Origin: Rhizaria sp. SCN 62-66 | Taxonomy: Eukaryota; Rhizaria, unplaced | Assembly (NCBI GenBank): GCA_001724265.1 | Contig: MEDY01000256.1 | Location: 1-64,000 of the forward strand | DNA length: 64,000 bases | Reading direction: 5' to 3' | Shown: positions 39,675 to 52,144 of the stretch, piece after piece | Layout: each line of letters starts with the position of its first letter | How positions within the stretch are numbered: the first letter of the stretch is position 1 | The notes under the pieces: generated by a model | The model's input: only the letters and a program-made list of their open reading frames with translations | The model's database searches: none | What the model was told of the DNA's origin: nothing | Program-made: the position numbers and the translations under genes

Positions 39675-42600
39675 GCGGCAGCAGCGGCGGCGACTGTCAG
39701 CGACGTGCTGACCTCGTCCGCGAGCGGGGGCCTCGCCGCGAACGCGGGCGCGGGCGCGGCGGCGACGGCGGCAGTGACGCTGACCGCGGCCGACCTTTCC
39801 AAGGAGCCCGTGCTGCCGCCGGCCGCGCCCTGCCCCGAGCCCTGCCCCCGCGCCGACTCTGGCTCCGCTGCGGCCGGCGGCGGGCTGGCCGTGAGCGCCT
39901 CCGGCGGCGGCTGCGACCCGCTGGTGCCGCCGCGCACCCCATCGCGGCTGTCGCGCATGATCCAGGGCGCCGGCTCCGCCTCCGCAGCGGCCGCGACGCC
40001 CGCTATGGACGCGGACTCCTCGAGCCACTCGACTGCCGCGGCGACGCCGCTCACCGCGCTGTCGCCGGCCGCACTTCCCACGGTCGCTAGCGGCGCCCAG
40101 GCCAACCTCACAGTCAATCACCCTGTCAGCCAGACTGCGGGGTTGCTGCCCCACGGCCTGCTGTCGCCGCTAGCGATCACGACCTCGCTCTCGGGCGCCA
40201 GCCTCGCCGGGACTAACAGCGGCGGCCTCCCCGGGACTAACAGCGGCAGCGGCGGCGGCGGCGGCAGCAGCAACAGCAACGCGACCGCCCTGTCCGCGGC
40301 CGCCGCCGCGAGCGCCGCCGCGACTGCCGCCGCGCTACAGTCTGACATCACACTCAAGCTGGCCGAGGTTGCGCGCATGAAGCTCATCATCGAGCAGCAG
40401 GAGGAGTTGCTGCGGTCCGCCTCGGCCACCGCGGCCGCGGCTGCCGCCGCCAAGGCTGCCGCGCTCGCCGCGAACGCCAGCGCGGGCTCCATCGCGGCCG
40501 CCGGCCCCGTGACTGGCGCCAACGCTGTTGCTGGCGCCGGCGCCTACTCCGGCGCTGAGAATGACAGCGATGACGAGGTCGACGGCGCGCGCACGCTGAG
40601 CTCGAGCGGCGGCTCTCCGCTGCCGGCGGGCCCTCGCCACAGCGCGACGCTGCTTGCGCCGCTGGGCGCGTACACGGCCTACATGGCCACGGGCGCGGCG
40701 TACACGGCCCCGGGCACGGCGAACACAGCTGCGAAGGCAGCTGCAGAGGGGGGCGACGGGGAGTCGGCCGCGCTGCCCGCCGTGCCTGTGCCCACGGTCA
40801 TCCACCCAAACAACGCCAACACCGACCGGATGACCACCGGTGTGCGTGCTGCGCCCGACGACGGCGACGACGGCGGCGACGACGACGACAGCGGCGACGA
40901 TAGCGACCTGTGCGATGAGGGCGGGGACCTGGTCATGTCGCCCACCAACGCGGCGCTCGCGCTCGCGTCCCGCGGGTCGCGCGTCGGGCCGTCTACGTCG
41001 AGCCTCATTGCTGGCGGCGGCGGCAGCGGCGCCGCCTCTGGCAACCACGCGGGGTCCGCTCTCTCCTCCACAGCCTTCTCAGCGTCGGCGTCTGCGTCGG
41101 CTTCTGTGTCAGCGTCAGCGTCGTCGTCGTCCAGTGCTACCAGTGGGGGCGGAGACGGGCGCGGCGACGGGCGCGGCGAGGTGGGGCGGCTGGGACGCAC
41201 TGCGAGCGGTCGCCGGCTGCAGACGCTACCCTCCAACGCACAGCCCCAGTCGTCCCAGTCTCAGTCTCAGTCGCAGTCGCAGGCTGAGGCGGTGCTGTCG
41301 CCCGGTGTCGTACCGTCGGTGATCCCCCTCGCCACTGTCGCCACAGGGGCTGATGGCCGTGGGGGGAACCCAACGCTGCTGCCGACGGCGCCGTCAATCA
41401 TGGTTACGCCTCCGTCGCCCCACGGCAGCAACACAAGCAATGTCAATAGCAATAACAACAACAACAGCAGTGTTGACCCGAGTCCGAACTCAAACACGAG
41501 CGGACACAGCAACAGCCGGCTGAAGCCCATCACCAGCACCGGCCTTAGTAACAACAACAACATCAACAACAATAACAACAGCCTCACCGCTCCCTCCGGC
41601 CCCGGCGTCGCCCCCAGCCCGAGAGCGGCCGGCAGCGGCGTCGGCAGCGGCGACCAGTCGAGTCTACGGGTCTTCAGCGGGTACTTAGAGAAGGAGACCT
41701 CGGGCTTCTTCCGCCGCTGGCAGCGCCGCTGGTTCGTACTTCTGGCCACGGGCAACCTAGTGTACTACGACGACGAGGCCGCCGCAACGTCGTCCTCCGC
41801 CGCCGCCGCGGCCGCCGCGGACAAGCGCATCATCATGCTGCTGCCGACCTCCGTTGCGCGGACCCCGCCGACCGAGGCGGGCTCGTCGCGGCCGCACCAG
41901 ATCCTGCTCGAGAGCCACGCTAAGGGGCGCACGCGGCAGCTCCGGCTCTCGTGTGAGAGCGACGAGCTGCGCGCGGCGTGGGTAGCCGCCATCAATACGG
42001 TCATCCGCGCCACTCTCACGCTCGACACGACCTCCCCGCTGCTCTATGATGACCTCTCGCTCGACCGCCGGCTCCGCGCGGGCGCAGTCGTCCAGCGCAC
42101 GGCGCGCGCGCGCGACTGGCGGCCGCGCTACCTGACGTTGTCGGCCAACGCGCTGTGCGTGTACAAGGCCGAGAGCGACCGCGCGCCGTGCCTCGTCATC
42201 CGCCTCACCCCCAACACGAGCTACAACGAGGAGGGCTCGGGCGGACCCGGCGCACCCTTCGTCTTTTCGGTCGGCGTCGACGCCGCGGCGGACCCCGCGG
42301 CGGCGGCCAGCGCAGACGCCGTCACGGCCTCGGCGGTCGGCGCCGTCATCGCCGCTAGCGCGGCCAGCGCCGGCGCCAGCGCGGGCGGCGGCGGCGGGCT
42401 GACTGGGGGCGCGCAGGGGCCCGGCGCCCACGCGACCGCCGCGGGCTCGGCTGCCACCGCCGCGGGCGCCGGCGCCGGCACCAGTCTGATGGATCCCGCG
42501 CTGTCGCCGTCGTCACAGAGCGGCGGCGGCTCCGGGGACGGCGGCAGCGGGTCCGTGTCGGCGTTCGGAATCGCGCCCGCGACCTCGGAGCCGCGGTTCC

Positions 42601-45600
42601 ACCTTTTCGCCGTGGCGACTGCGGCCGAGGCCGAGGCGTGGGTGCAGGCGCTGCAGACGGCCGTGTCGGCGCAGAACGAGGCCAAGATCTCCCAATACGC
42701 ACGCGAGCGCGGGCTCCCCAGCGCCGCGCCAGCGCTGCTCGGCGCGCCGCTTTCGCCCACCAGCGCCGCGGCCGACGGAGGCAGCGGGGACTGGACGGGG
42801 ATGACCGTGGGCAGCGGGCTGGGCGCGGGCGGCGTGCCTGCGACGAGCTCAACGCTGGCGGCGATGGGGCCCGGCACGGTGCTGCCGGGCACTGCGAGCT
42901 CGCTCGTGAACCAGACGCTGCAGGGCCACCGCGCTGCCGCCTACCGCAACTCGCTCATCCACGCCAGAGACGGCAACGCTGCCGCCGGCGCCGCCGCTGG
43001 CGCCCACGGCCACGGTCAAGGCCGCGCCAGTGACAAGGAGCAGCCGCTGCAACAGACCGGCTCCGCTGCCGAGCTAACCGGGGACGTCACCGGCGTCGAC
43101 GACGCGCAGAGCGGGTTTCTCGCGCTGTCTGCGCTGGCCGGCACCAAGGGCGGCTTCGTGGGGCCCGGCGCGGCGGGGCTGTCGATGACCAACGCGAGCG
43201 TGCCGACCCACGTCACGCTGACGCTCACCGACGCCGCGCGCGCCGCCGCCGCTGTCCGAGTTACTTCCTTCAAGGGCCAATCGCAGGCGCAGACGCAGAG
43301 CCAGGCGCCGGCGCAGCGGAGTGGCGGTAGCGCGCAGCAGTCGCGGGGCCGGCGCGACTCGCTGGACGACTCGAAGCCCCTCGCGCGCGGGCATCAGCCC
43401 ATGCCGCGCCTCGCGTCCGTGTTCGCTGACGACGGCGACGGCGACGCGTCCCCCGCGGCCGCCGCCGCCGCTGCCGCCGCCGAGGTGGCGAAGCAGGCGC
43501 GCAGGGCCGAGGTCGCCGCTGCCGAGGCCGCCGCCGCCGCGGCCGCCGCGGAGACCGAGGACGGTGAAGACACGGCTGCAGCCACGGCGGCCGCGCGGCG
43601 GAGCAGCGTGCTGCAGTCGAACCCTGGCCTAGCACACCGACAAGCGATGCTGGCGCAGCAGCAGCTGCACTTGGAGCAGCAGATTGCGCTCCTGCGGCAG
43701 CAGCAGCAGCTGCTTGAGCTCTCGGCCGCCAACGGCCACAGCGCGCAGGAGGCCCGCGAGGCCGCTACCGCCGCGGCCGCGGCCACCACGCTCGTCTTCC
43801 AGCAGCAGCAACAGCAGCAGCAGCAGCAGCAGTTCCAGACCTATACGGCTGGCGCCGCAGCGGCGGCTGCCGCCGCCGCCGCGGCCGCCGCCGGGGTGGT
43901 GGGCGCGTCCCCCGCGGCGGCGGCGCAGCTGCAGCAGCTCCAGCGTCGGTCCGTGGTCGACCTGGCGCCCGCGGTGGCGCCCGGGACCTACCTCACGGTC
44001 ACCGCGGCACAGCGCGGCAGCGGCAGCGGTGGCGGCGTCGGCGGGGACGCGACGGTGACGATCCGTGACAGTGCGCTCATCCACCAGCACTCCTCCGTCA
44101 CCGGCTCCGGCTACGGCAGCAGCGCCAGCGGCAGTGCGACCACGGCTGCTGCTGCGGCGGCGGCGGGCTTGGGCCAGGGCCGCGTGATCCCGCCGCACCT
44201 GCTGCAGTTCGCGGCGCAGTCGGGCGCGCTGGCGCATGGCATGACTGTCGGCGGCGCCACCATGTACAACAACGTCAACAGCGCCAACGCGGGCGCGGGC
44301 GGCAGCGGCAGCGCCGGCAGAGGCTGGCGGCTCTCCATGCCGGGGCCCGCAACCGCTTCCACTGCGAACGCTCCCGCCAACGCCAATGCCAGTGCGAGCG
44401 CCGGTATGCGCGCGTCCCCCGCCCCGCGGCCCCCGTCGGCACAGGGCGTGTCACTGACCGCCTTCTTCAACGCGACGTACCAGCCCGGCGCGGGCACGGC
44501 CGGCCAGGGCCAGCACGGCCACGGCAGCGGTCACGGCAGCCACGGCCACGGCCACGGACACGGCCACGGCCGGCCGCCACTGAACCCGTCGCCGCAGCCC
44601 CTCAGCAGCGCCGACCACGGCGCCGGCACTGGCGTTGGCGCTGCGAGCGCCAGTGGGAGCACCGGCCGGGGCGCTCGCGCGGTCACGTTCGACCATCTGA
44701 GGGGCGGCCTAACTTTCGCGAACAACGACGCCGCGACGCTGGCGGCCGCGCTCGAGATGCGCCACCACGTGCAGCAGCTGCGCCTCCAGCAGCAGCAACA
44801 GCAGCAGCAGCTGGGCGGCGGCGGCGGCGGCGGCGACGACGACTCTGCGCAGCAGCAGGGCTCTCTGGGCCTGGGGCCTGGGGACGCGCAGGCGGCGGCG
44901 GGGTGGCAGGCCGCGTGGCAGCGCCGCCAGTCTGCGCTGAGCCCGCTCTTCGGGCTGCCCGCCGCCGCGCTGGCGGCCAACTCGGCCGCAGCGGCCGCGG
45001 GCGCCCAAGGTCATCCCGCCGCGGCGGCCGCGGGCGTCGTCGACGCGTGCCTGCGCGCGCCCTTCACGCCGCTGCCCGCGGCGGCGCTGCGGCGCATTGT
45101 CACGCCGTCCAAGGACGACATCTGCTACACGCACACGCGCGCACTGGCGGGCTTTCTGCGCGTGCACGAGACGCGCGGCCGCTTTTCGCGCGCGCAGGCC
45201 CCGCAGAGGCGCTTCTTCGTGCTCTCCAACGCGTGTCTATACTGGTTCGCCAGCGAAGACGACGCGTCGCCGCAGGGCTACATCGCGCGACGCCGCGCGC
45301 TGGGCGCCGTGGCCGTGGGGGGCGCCGAGGTCATGTTCGTGCCTGATGCGACGCTTAACAGCAGCAGCAACGGCTCGCTCGGCATCGGCTGCGGGTTCGC
45401 CATCACGCCGCACGCGCGCGCGGGCGCCAACGCCGCCAGCGCTGGCGGCTCTGGCTCCGGCAGCTCCAGCAGCAAGGCGTCCAGCAGCGGCAGCTCCGCC
45501 GCCCCGGGCGCCGGCGGCGGCGCGGGCAGCGGCGGGGCGATCGTGTCCGGCGTGACGGTGCTGCTCGAGGCCGAGACGCTGCCGTCGCGCGACGAGTGGA

Positions 45601-45667
45601 TTCGCCGCCTGCGCTACACCGCGGGCACCTACGTCACCGCGCCGCTCCCGCCACTGCAGGCCTACGC

Positions 45668-45714
<47 letters not shown>

Positions 45715-47609
45715 TGCCGCGGTCATTGTCGCAGGCCCCGTCGCCCGCGCCCGCACTTGCGCTGTCGCACAGCAACTATACCGCCGCGTCCACCGCCCCC
45801 TCGGCTGCGGGCACAGCCACGGGTCCCACGGGTCCCATGGGTGCCGCGGGTCCGGCGGGTGCCGCGCCGGCGGCGATCGCGGGGACTCCGGCGTCGCCCT
45901 CCGGCAGCAGCTCCGGCGACGCCCGCTCCAAGCTCTCGGCGCGCCGGCCCTCGTCCTACACGTCCACGGGCGGCACATACGCCTCGGGCATCTACCCCGC
46001 TGGCTTCGGCGCCGGCGCGGACGCCGTCTACTCGGCCGCCGACCCCGCTGCCGCCGCCGCGGCAGCAGCCGCGGCCGCCTCCGCCGCGGCCACCGCGCTG
46101 GCTGCCGGCGCTGCCGCGGCCGCGGGCCCCTCGGCCGCCGAGACGCGGCCTAAAGGGTTGTATACACGCGCGCCCAGCTACAACGCGCAGGCCGGCACGG
46201 GCACCAGCGCCGCAGCGGCTGCTGCGGAGGCCGCGGCGGTGTACGAGGGCTACGGCCTGACGATGCCGGTCGGGGCCGCGGCGGCGGCGGCGGCGGCGCT
46301 GCGGGCGCATCAGGCCTCCGGCCACGGCCTCGGCCTCGGCCACGGCCACGGGGGCGTTGCGGTCAGCGGTAGCGCCGCGTCGTATCACAACCACGGCGGC
46401 AACGGCCACAGCGGCGGCGGGGCGGGGAGCGTGAGCATGAACAGTAACCCGAACAGTGTGGTCAACAGCGCGGGTGTCGTCGTGCGGTCCTCGTTCTACG
46501 ACTCGGCCACGCGCAAGCACTCGAGCACGCTCGACTTCACCTCCAACGCCGCCAACAACGGGAGCGGCAACGGCAACGGGAGCGGGACGAGCGGGAACGC
46601 TGCGAACGTGCACCCTGGCAGCGACCCGACCTACGGCGGCGGGCTTATGCTGCACGGCGGCGCTGTCGCCACCAGCGCGCACGGCAACGGCAACGGCAAC
46701 GGCAACGGCGGCGGCGGCGAGGGCCAAGTCGACGCGCTGTCGGAGATGGAGGGCTGGTTGCTGCGCAAGGGCCGCTCGCAGACGTGGCGCCGCCGCTACT
46801 TTATCCTGGGCGAGGGCGCGGCGGCCGGCGAGCCCTACACGCTGCGCTACTGGGACGCGCGGCCGCAACCGGCGGCGCCGCGGCAGAGCCTGGGCCCGCT
46901 GCCGCTGCGCCAGCGGCCCAGCGGCGTGCTGCCGCTGGCGGGTGCCGTCGTCACGCTGTCTGCGCCGCAGGAGCTGGGTGTGTTCCCGCTGACGCTCACG
47001 CTGCTCGACGGCAGCGTGGCGCGGCTGGCCGCGACGACGCCGCAGCAGGCCGCCGCGTGGGCCGCCGCGATACGCGGACTCGCACTCGAGCTCTCGCTCT
47101 GCGGTGCGCCCGCGCTGCCGCCTGCGCTGGCGCAGGCGCGCGCGGCAGTCGTCCACGGCGGCTACCTGGCCTACCTTAAGGGTGAGAGCTGGCTGCGCGC
47201 CTTCTTCGTCGTCCGCACCAGCAGCGCCGGCAACGCGGGCGCAGGCGCGGGTGGCCACGGCGCGCACACGCACACGCACGCGAACGCAGGCGGCGGCAAT
47301 GGCGGTGCGGTGAACGTGTCTAACGCGAGCATCGCGAGCACGGCGGGGAGCGCGCCCGGCGACACGAGCGGGGCGGCGAGCGTCACCGCGGCGACGCTGA
47401 CCACGCTGGCCGTGTTCCCGACGCACGCGGCGCTGGGCGGGCCGCCGCTGGCCGAGGTGGGGCTGCGCGGCACGCTGCTTAGCATGGTGCCCAGCGACGA
47501 GTACGACCGCCGGCTCGTGTTCCGCCTCGCGTTCCCGCAGGGCATGCAGTTCACGTGCGCGGCCGACGACGAGGCCGACTACGAGGGCTGGGTCCGCGTG
47601 CTCGGGTAA
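38895..47609 (+). CDS. Giant protein with five PH domains, 2904 aa
   Basis: One uninterrupted exon of 8.7 kb. Five pleckstrin-homology domains are recognisable by their strand-1/2 pattern and final Trp helix: PH1 about 922-1040 (SGYLEKETSGFFRRWQRRWFVL, ending AAWVAAIN; read as two blocks), PH2 about 1056-1260 (DWRPRYLTLSANALCVYK, ending EAWVQALQ, with a 100-residue insert), PH3 about 2080-2245 (GFLRVHETRGRF, QRRFFVLSNACLYWF, ending DEWIRRL), PH4 about 2615-2730 (MEGWLLRKGRSQTWRRRYFI), and PH5 about 2753-2903 (GGYLAYLKGESWLRAFFVV, ending YEGWVRVL). Linkers are polyAla, polyGln, Ser/Gly, Asn and His-Gly repeats. PH domains bind phosphoinositides or proteins at membranes. The K/R-rich strand-1/2 loops in PH1 and PH4 suggest lipid binding; there is no catalytic domain. 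It is probably a large membrane-linked scaffold. The start was chosen at the first in-frame ATG. Confidence 0.88.
45669..45713 (+). repeat. Pure (CAG)15 microsatellite coding polyQ
   Basis: Fifteen uninterrupted CAG triplets lie in the PH-protein linker between PH3 and PH4. Uninterrupted CAG is slippage-prone, unlike the CAA-interrupted tracts in CK1. Confidence 0.95.
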
Positions 47610-48256
47610 GCCCCGCCTAGGAGGGAGGCAACCTTCCTGTCATGCTGTGTCTTGTTGTTCAGTCGCCGAGCTACATCGCGTGACGTGATGCGATGGACAA
47701 GTTCTGACGTGACATTAACCCTTATTGTATTTTATTTATATTCGACGTTTTAAAAAGATTTCTCAACCGTATTACCTATTCTTTTGATTTGTCTGTGCTA
47801 CTCTCGGTTTTATGCCGAATACAAACGTTACTTTGTATCTACTAATTCCGGCGCGCGTGTATATTTGCGCAGTTTCACTTGAAAACGTACGTCACACTTT
47901 GATGTCACACGGTCTTAAGTCTACTACATGCTAGTTTCCGTTGGCGTTCGTTTCATATGAGATTCGCAGATAAGCGCTAAAGTGTGGATTGCGTCGCTGC
48001 TTATTGAGTTGGGGCAGAATAACGCATTGGTACAGAGCTACACTATCGTTCTGTACCGGAGATATTATTCAGAATATATTTTTTATTATTACACTGCATT
48101 ATTATATTTGCAGTGCATACCAATTGACGGATGTTATGATGTAGATCTCACCACTTTTCACTCTCAAACCTGCACTCTTCCGGCTCCCTCGTCATTGTCT
48201 ACTTTCCCTGCGTACCAGCCACGTAAAGCTCATTCCTAAGAATAACGCCGCAGCCA
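47610..48256. other. Tandem intergenic region upstream of the zinc-knuckle gene
   Basis: This 647-bp AT-rich spacer has no exon, RNA gene or recurring motif. Confidence 0.6.
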
Positions 48257-48774
48257 ATGAGTAACTTCGGCGGGCCCCCGCGCCCTCCGTTTACCAGCGC
48301 TCCTAGCTCGAACACAGCGACCCCCACAGGCGCCGCAGGCGGCTCGAGCAAGAGGCCCCACGCGCGCCCCGAGCCGCCCCCCGCGTCCGCGTTCCGCGCC
48401 GGTCTCGGCGTGCTGTCGTCCCGCGCGCGGTGCGTGCGCTGCGGGGCGTGGGGCCACAGCTCCGGCGATCGCGGGTGCCCGCTCATGGGCCGCGTCCTGG
48501 CCAGCGAGCAGGACAGGATGCACAAGTACGACCCCATGCGCGGCATCCTCTCTGCACCGACTCACGTACACGTGACTGCGCAGAAAGCACCGAAGCCCGC
48601 GGTTGTCGTGCCGTCGCACTCGCCGCGCGGAAGCTGGGACTTGCCTCCCGCGTACTCCAACCCCACCATAACCGTGAACAACACAAATCCTGCAGCTGCG
48701 GCATCCACACCACGCGCGAATCCGACTGCTCCTGGCGCTGCTGCTGCTGGCGCTGCTGCTGCTGCTGCTGCTGG

Positions 48775-48812
<38 letters not shown>

Positions 48813-50386
48813 GTGGCAGCGGCGGCGGCCCGCGCGCCAAGCTGAGCAAGCAGGAGCGCGAGATGCGGCGCATGGTTGCCTTGCTTAACGCGCCCGCTGA
48901 GCTCACAGTCGCCCCCTCTGCCGCTGCAGGGCCAACTGCCGCAAACAGCATCCTAGCGTCAACCCTAGTGCTAACTGCCGCCGTAGCACCAACTGCTGCA
49001 ACTGCAACTGCGGAGGGTTCGTCGTCATCGCTCAAGCCCACGAGCAGTTTGCAGCCCACAGCCGCGCTGGAGCCCACAGCGCTGGGGCCCACGATTGATC
49101 TGCAGCCTACAGTCATATCGTCGTTGATGCCCACGAACTCGGCCAATGCGCCGCCGACAACACACACGTCAACTGCCACTCTGCAGCAACAACGACCAAC
49201 GAGTGATGGGGCGAGCAGAGCCAGCGTCGTTGCCGCAGTGACTGGCGGGGCAGACGCCACAGTAAACGTGCGCCTTAACGTTGATTTTCACGATGACGCC
49301 GCGAGGAGTGACGACGGCCCCAGCAGCGGTCTCGACGCCGCCGACGACGACAGCGGACCGCCGCCGCTTGAAACAGTCACGCCACGACCGCACGCTGCTC
49401 CCAAAGTCAGGAGGAAAGCGTTTGCGATCACATTTCCGCATAACGAGCGCTCTGCCAGTGGCGACGCGAGCGAGCGCGAGAACGGAGACGCGAACGGCAC
49501 CAGCTCGAGCCACGAGAATGAGGACATGGTCGCTGTAAAGAGCGATGACGCGAGCAGCTCGTTGATACCTGCCTCGAACAACGCAGGTAGCGCCAGTCTC
49601 AGCAGCGCGGCCATGCTTGCTCGCGTCCCTGCCGCGCTGCGCTCTGGCGGCCTTGAGCGCATCATCGCCGCAATGCGCGCGCCCGGCGGCCTGACGTCTG
49701 CGTCGAGCGGCCTGACGCTAGAGGACCTTGAGGCGCTTGCAACGCTCGACGCAGAGACCATGGCCATGCTCATGGCAGGCGCTGGCGCTGGCGCTGGCTA
49801 TGGAGGCAACACTGTCAAGAGTGAAGGTGGGACAATCAACGTTGATAATGGGATGGATCACAGGTCGATAAAGGATCGGAAAGACAAGATAGATAAGAAA
49901 TATAAGAAGGACAAGCGCGGCAGCCGGCACCGAAGACGTCGGAGCGATGGCCGCGATAGTCGTGGCAGCAGCCGCAGCAAGAGTCGCAGCAGCAGCCTTG
50001 ACCGCGATCGTGACCGTGTCCGTGACTGTAACAGTGTCCGTGACCGTGACCGTGACCGTGGTCGTGACAGCAGCAGCCGTGGCCGTGAGCGGAGTGACCG
50101 TGAGCGAAGTGACCGTGAGCGGAGTGACCGTGAGCGTGACCTTGACCGCGATCATCATCGCAGTCGTCGTCACCGCGGCCACAATTACAGTCGCAGCCGA
50201 AGTCGTAGTCCGCGCCGCAACCGTGAGCACGACCGTGATCATGACCGTGAGCGTGAGCGTGAGCGTGAGCGTGATGGAAGTCGTGATAGGAGGAGCCGAC
50301 GCGACAGTGAAAGGGCAGCAGGGCGGGACCGCAGTGATCGGGATAAAAGCGTTCATGGTCCCAGTAACACGAATGAGACGCAGTGA
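48257..50386 (+). CDS. CIR1-like zinc-knuckle protein with C-terminal RS/RD domain
   Basis: Single exon, 709 aa. A CCHC knuckle at residues 59-74 (CVRCGAWGHSSGDRGC, spacing C-x2-C-x4-H-x6-C) matches the knuckle of the CBF1-interacting corepressor CIR1 (C..CHKWGHVNTDREC), including the WGH core and following PL.G. The CIR N-terminal domain itself is absent. The middle is Ala/Thr/Pro-rich with one polyAla run coded by GCT triplets. Residues about 545-705 form a basic domain of RD, RE, RS and RDRDR repeats ending in GPSNTNETQ, typical of splicing regulators. Together these suggest a nuclear speckle protein acting in pre-mRNA splicing or corepression. The family link rests on the knuckle alone. 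The start ATG follows CAGCCA. The stop is TGA. Confidence 0.8.
48735..48809 (+). repeat. GCT/GGC triplet tract coding polyAla/Gly in the zinc-knuckle protein
   Basis: Mostly GCT triplets interrupted by GGC give Ala runs with Gly. This differs from the GCG/GCC codons used for polyAla in neighbouring genes, so it looks like a recent slippage expansion. Confidence 0.85.
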
Positions 50387-50742
50387 CATAAACGCGCCAT
50401 GATGAGTTATTTAGCAACCATTACTTAGACATTTTCATAAAACAACTCGATGATTCAATTCCCATTTCAAAAGTTATCTGTGTACTTTTTGCTTTGTGAA
50501 TGCAAACTTGATGCGGCCCGAACACAGTGTGCGCACAACAATGAGAGCGGATTTAGTGGGCAAGACTAAATAACCAGTCCGTGTATTGACGTCGATCAGC
50601 TGATCGTACAAAAAACTTAATTGATTCAATGTCGTGGGCTCACAGTCATTCGTGAGCTTCGACGCTTAACTTATTACACAGCACGAACTAAGGTAACACG
50701 ACAGCATGATAGCAGAAACACCACAGCTGTGAATCAAGGCTC
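50387..50742. other. Convergent intergenic region
   Basis: This 356-bp AT-rich spacer lies between two 3' ends. ATGATGA at 50399 has no box D partner. I see no gene. Confidence 0.6.
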
Positions 50743-51834
50743 TCACTTGCTCTCGCCCTTCTTCTTCTCCTCGTTGCTTTTCACCAGCTTCGCGATCGGG
50801 CTCTCGCGCGCCCACGACGCCTCCTTGCCGGCCTCCGCCGCGGCAGCGGCGATCCCCGCGACGCTGTCCTGCGCGTCCGTGCTCAGCACGACGGGCCTGT
50901 TGCCGTACGCGGGCTTGGCGCCGTAGAGCCCATGCGCGCGCGCGTAGTCGGCAACGGCATCGGGCGTGAGAAAGCGCGTCGACAGCCCGGCCGAAAGCTG
51001 GTTGCGCACGAGCGTGCTGGAGATGTCGTTCGTCACGCGTGGCTCGCACACGTGGATCATCTCGGCGTGCTTCGCGAACAGCGGCGTCGAGGCGATCAGC
51101 CGGCGCGTGTCGGCGCCGACGCGCTCGCTGACAACAACGCCGAACTCACCCAGGATGGCCTCCATGTCGTCCTCGGCCCACAGCCCCGGGACCAGCATCG
51201 ATTCGAGCACGTCCGCGCCCATCACCAGTTTCACCCGCGCACCGCCGTGGGCCGCGTAAAGCCCCGACTTGTCGACGGCGGCCTGGTAGGCGGCGAGCAC
51301 GCGGCGCGTGGGTGTCCAGCCGGGCTGGCGCAGTTCCCAGTCGGCGACGGCGACCCAGGGCGAGTCGGCGGTGGCGAGGCGTGCCATGGCGAGCCGGTGC
51401 GGCGCCGGGACCAGGCTGGCCTTGCCGTACGCGTCGTGCACGGGCGAGACGATGCCGCCGACAACCTCCCAGCGCGCGGAAAGCTTCGTCAGGTCGTCGC
51501 GCATCGTCTCAAAGAGAAGGAGGTGCATGTTGGTGATGGGGGAGAAAGACCCGCACTCAATGAGGATGACCTTGGTAGGCAGCGACGGCTCCGTCGGAAT
51601 TTGCAGTTTCTCGAGCGGGAAGCCGTTGAAACTCACATCAGGAGCGCGGGCAGTGTCAGGAAAATGCGCTGCCAGGTCGGCAGCGTTGATAAGCGCGGGG
51701 GACGTCTTCGACGGCGGAGCAGACGCGAGTGAGACGGTGGTGCTGAAGGCGGCCGTGGTGGCGGTGGCAGCGCTCAGGGAGAGGCCGAGGTTGCGCGCCA
51801 GAGGGGAGGTCTTACGCCAAAGAGAGCGCAACAT
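50743..51834 (-). CDS. NMNAT: Nicotinamide-nucleotide adenylyltransferase (NMNAT), probably mitochondrial
   Basis: Single exon, 363 aa. This enzyme joins NMN (or nicotinate mononucleotide) and ATP to make NAD (or its deamido form). Motifs: GSFSPITNMHLLLFE near residues 94-108, the same nucleotide-binding sequence as eukaryotic NMNATs (GSFNPITNMHL); VGGIVSPVHDAYGK; HRLAMARLA; WELRQPGWTPTRRVL; KLVMGADVLES; and the C-terminal NDISSTLVRNQL, the ISSTxxR phosphate-binding motif. The first 45 residues (MLRSLWRKTSPLARNLGLS) are basic and hydroxylated with no acids, as in a mitochondrial presequence. The C-terminal 40 residues (EEKKKGESK) are extra. The start at 51834 is the first in-frame ATG. It shares a 310-bp divergent promoter with the prion-like gene. 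Confidence 0.92.
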   Translation of the reverse strand: MLRSLWRKTSPLARNLGLSLSAATATTAAFSTTVSLASAPPSKTSPALINAADLAAHFPDTARAPDVSFNGFPLEKLQIPTEPSLPTKVILIECGSFSPITNMHLLLFETMRDDLTKLSARWEVVGGIVSPVHDAYGKASLVPAPHRLAMARLATADSPWVAVADWELRQPGWTPTRRVLAAYQAAVDKSGLYAAHGGARVKLVMGADVLESMLVPGLWAEDDMEAILGEFGVVVSERVGADTRRLIASTPLFAKHAEMIHVCEPRVTNDISSTLVRNQLSAGLSTRFLTPDAVADYARAHGLYGAKPAYGNRPVVLSTDAQDSVAGIAAAAAEAGKEASWARESPIAKLVKSNEEKKKGESK

Positions 51835-52144
51835 TTTTGTGTAAAAAATACAAGCTATCACAGACAGTAGCTGGCAGTGCTTTGCACGGGGTTTGACGAT
51901 CAAATGACGCGACGCAAAGAAAACGAATGAACTGGGCTGCCAAGATTTCTGGCGCGCCAGTGGGGGGTGGGCCGTGAATCTTGCCTGCGAATTCGAAAAT
52001 GAGCCACAGATCTTGACCGTCAATGCATTTCTCGCAGGCAAATCCGTTTTCTCCCCACATTGTCATTTATTTGAGTTTAATTCTGACGCCAATTGTACCT
52101 AATTTCCGTGCTCTGCCTCTACTTTTTCTTCCTCTCAACAGGCC
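51835..52144. other. Divergent promoter region, NMNAT and prion-like gene
   Basis: This 310-bp spacer ends with a pyrimidine tract and CAACAG four bases before the ATG at 52145, a strong 3' splice-site look-alike. A 5' UTR intron or a trans-splice acceptor is possible. The recurring 13-mer is absent. Confidence 0.5.
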
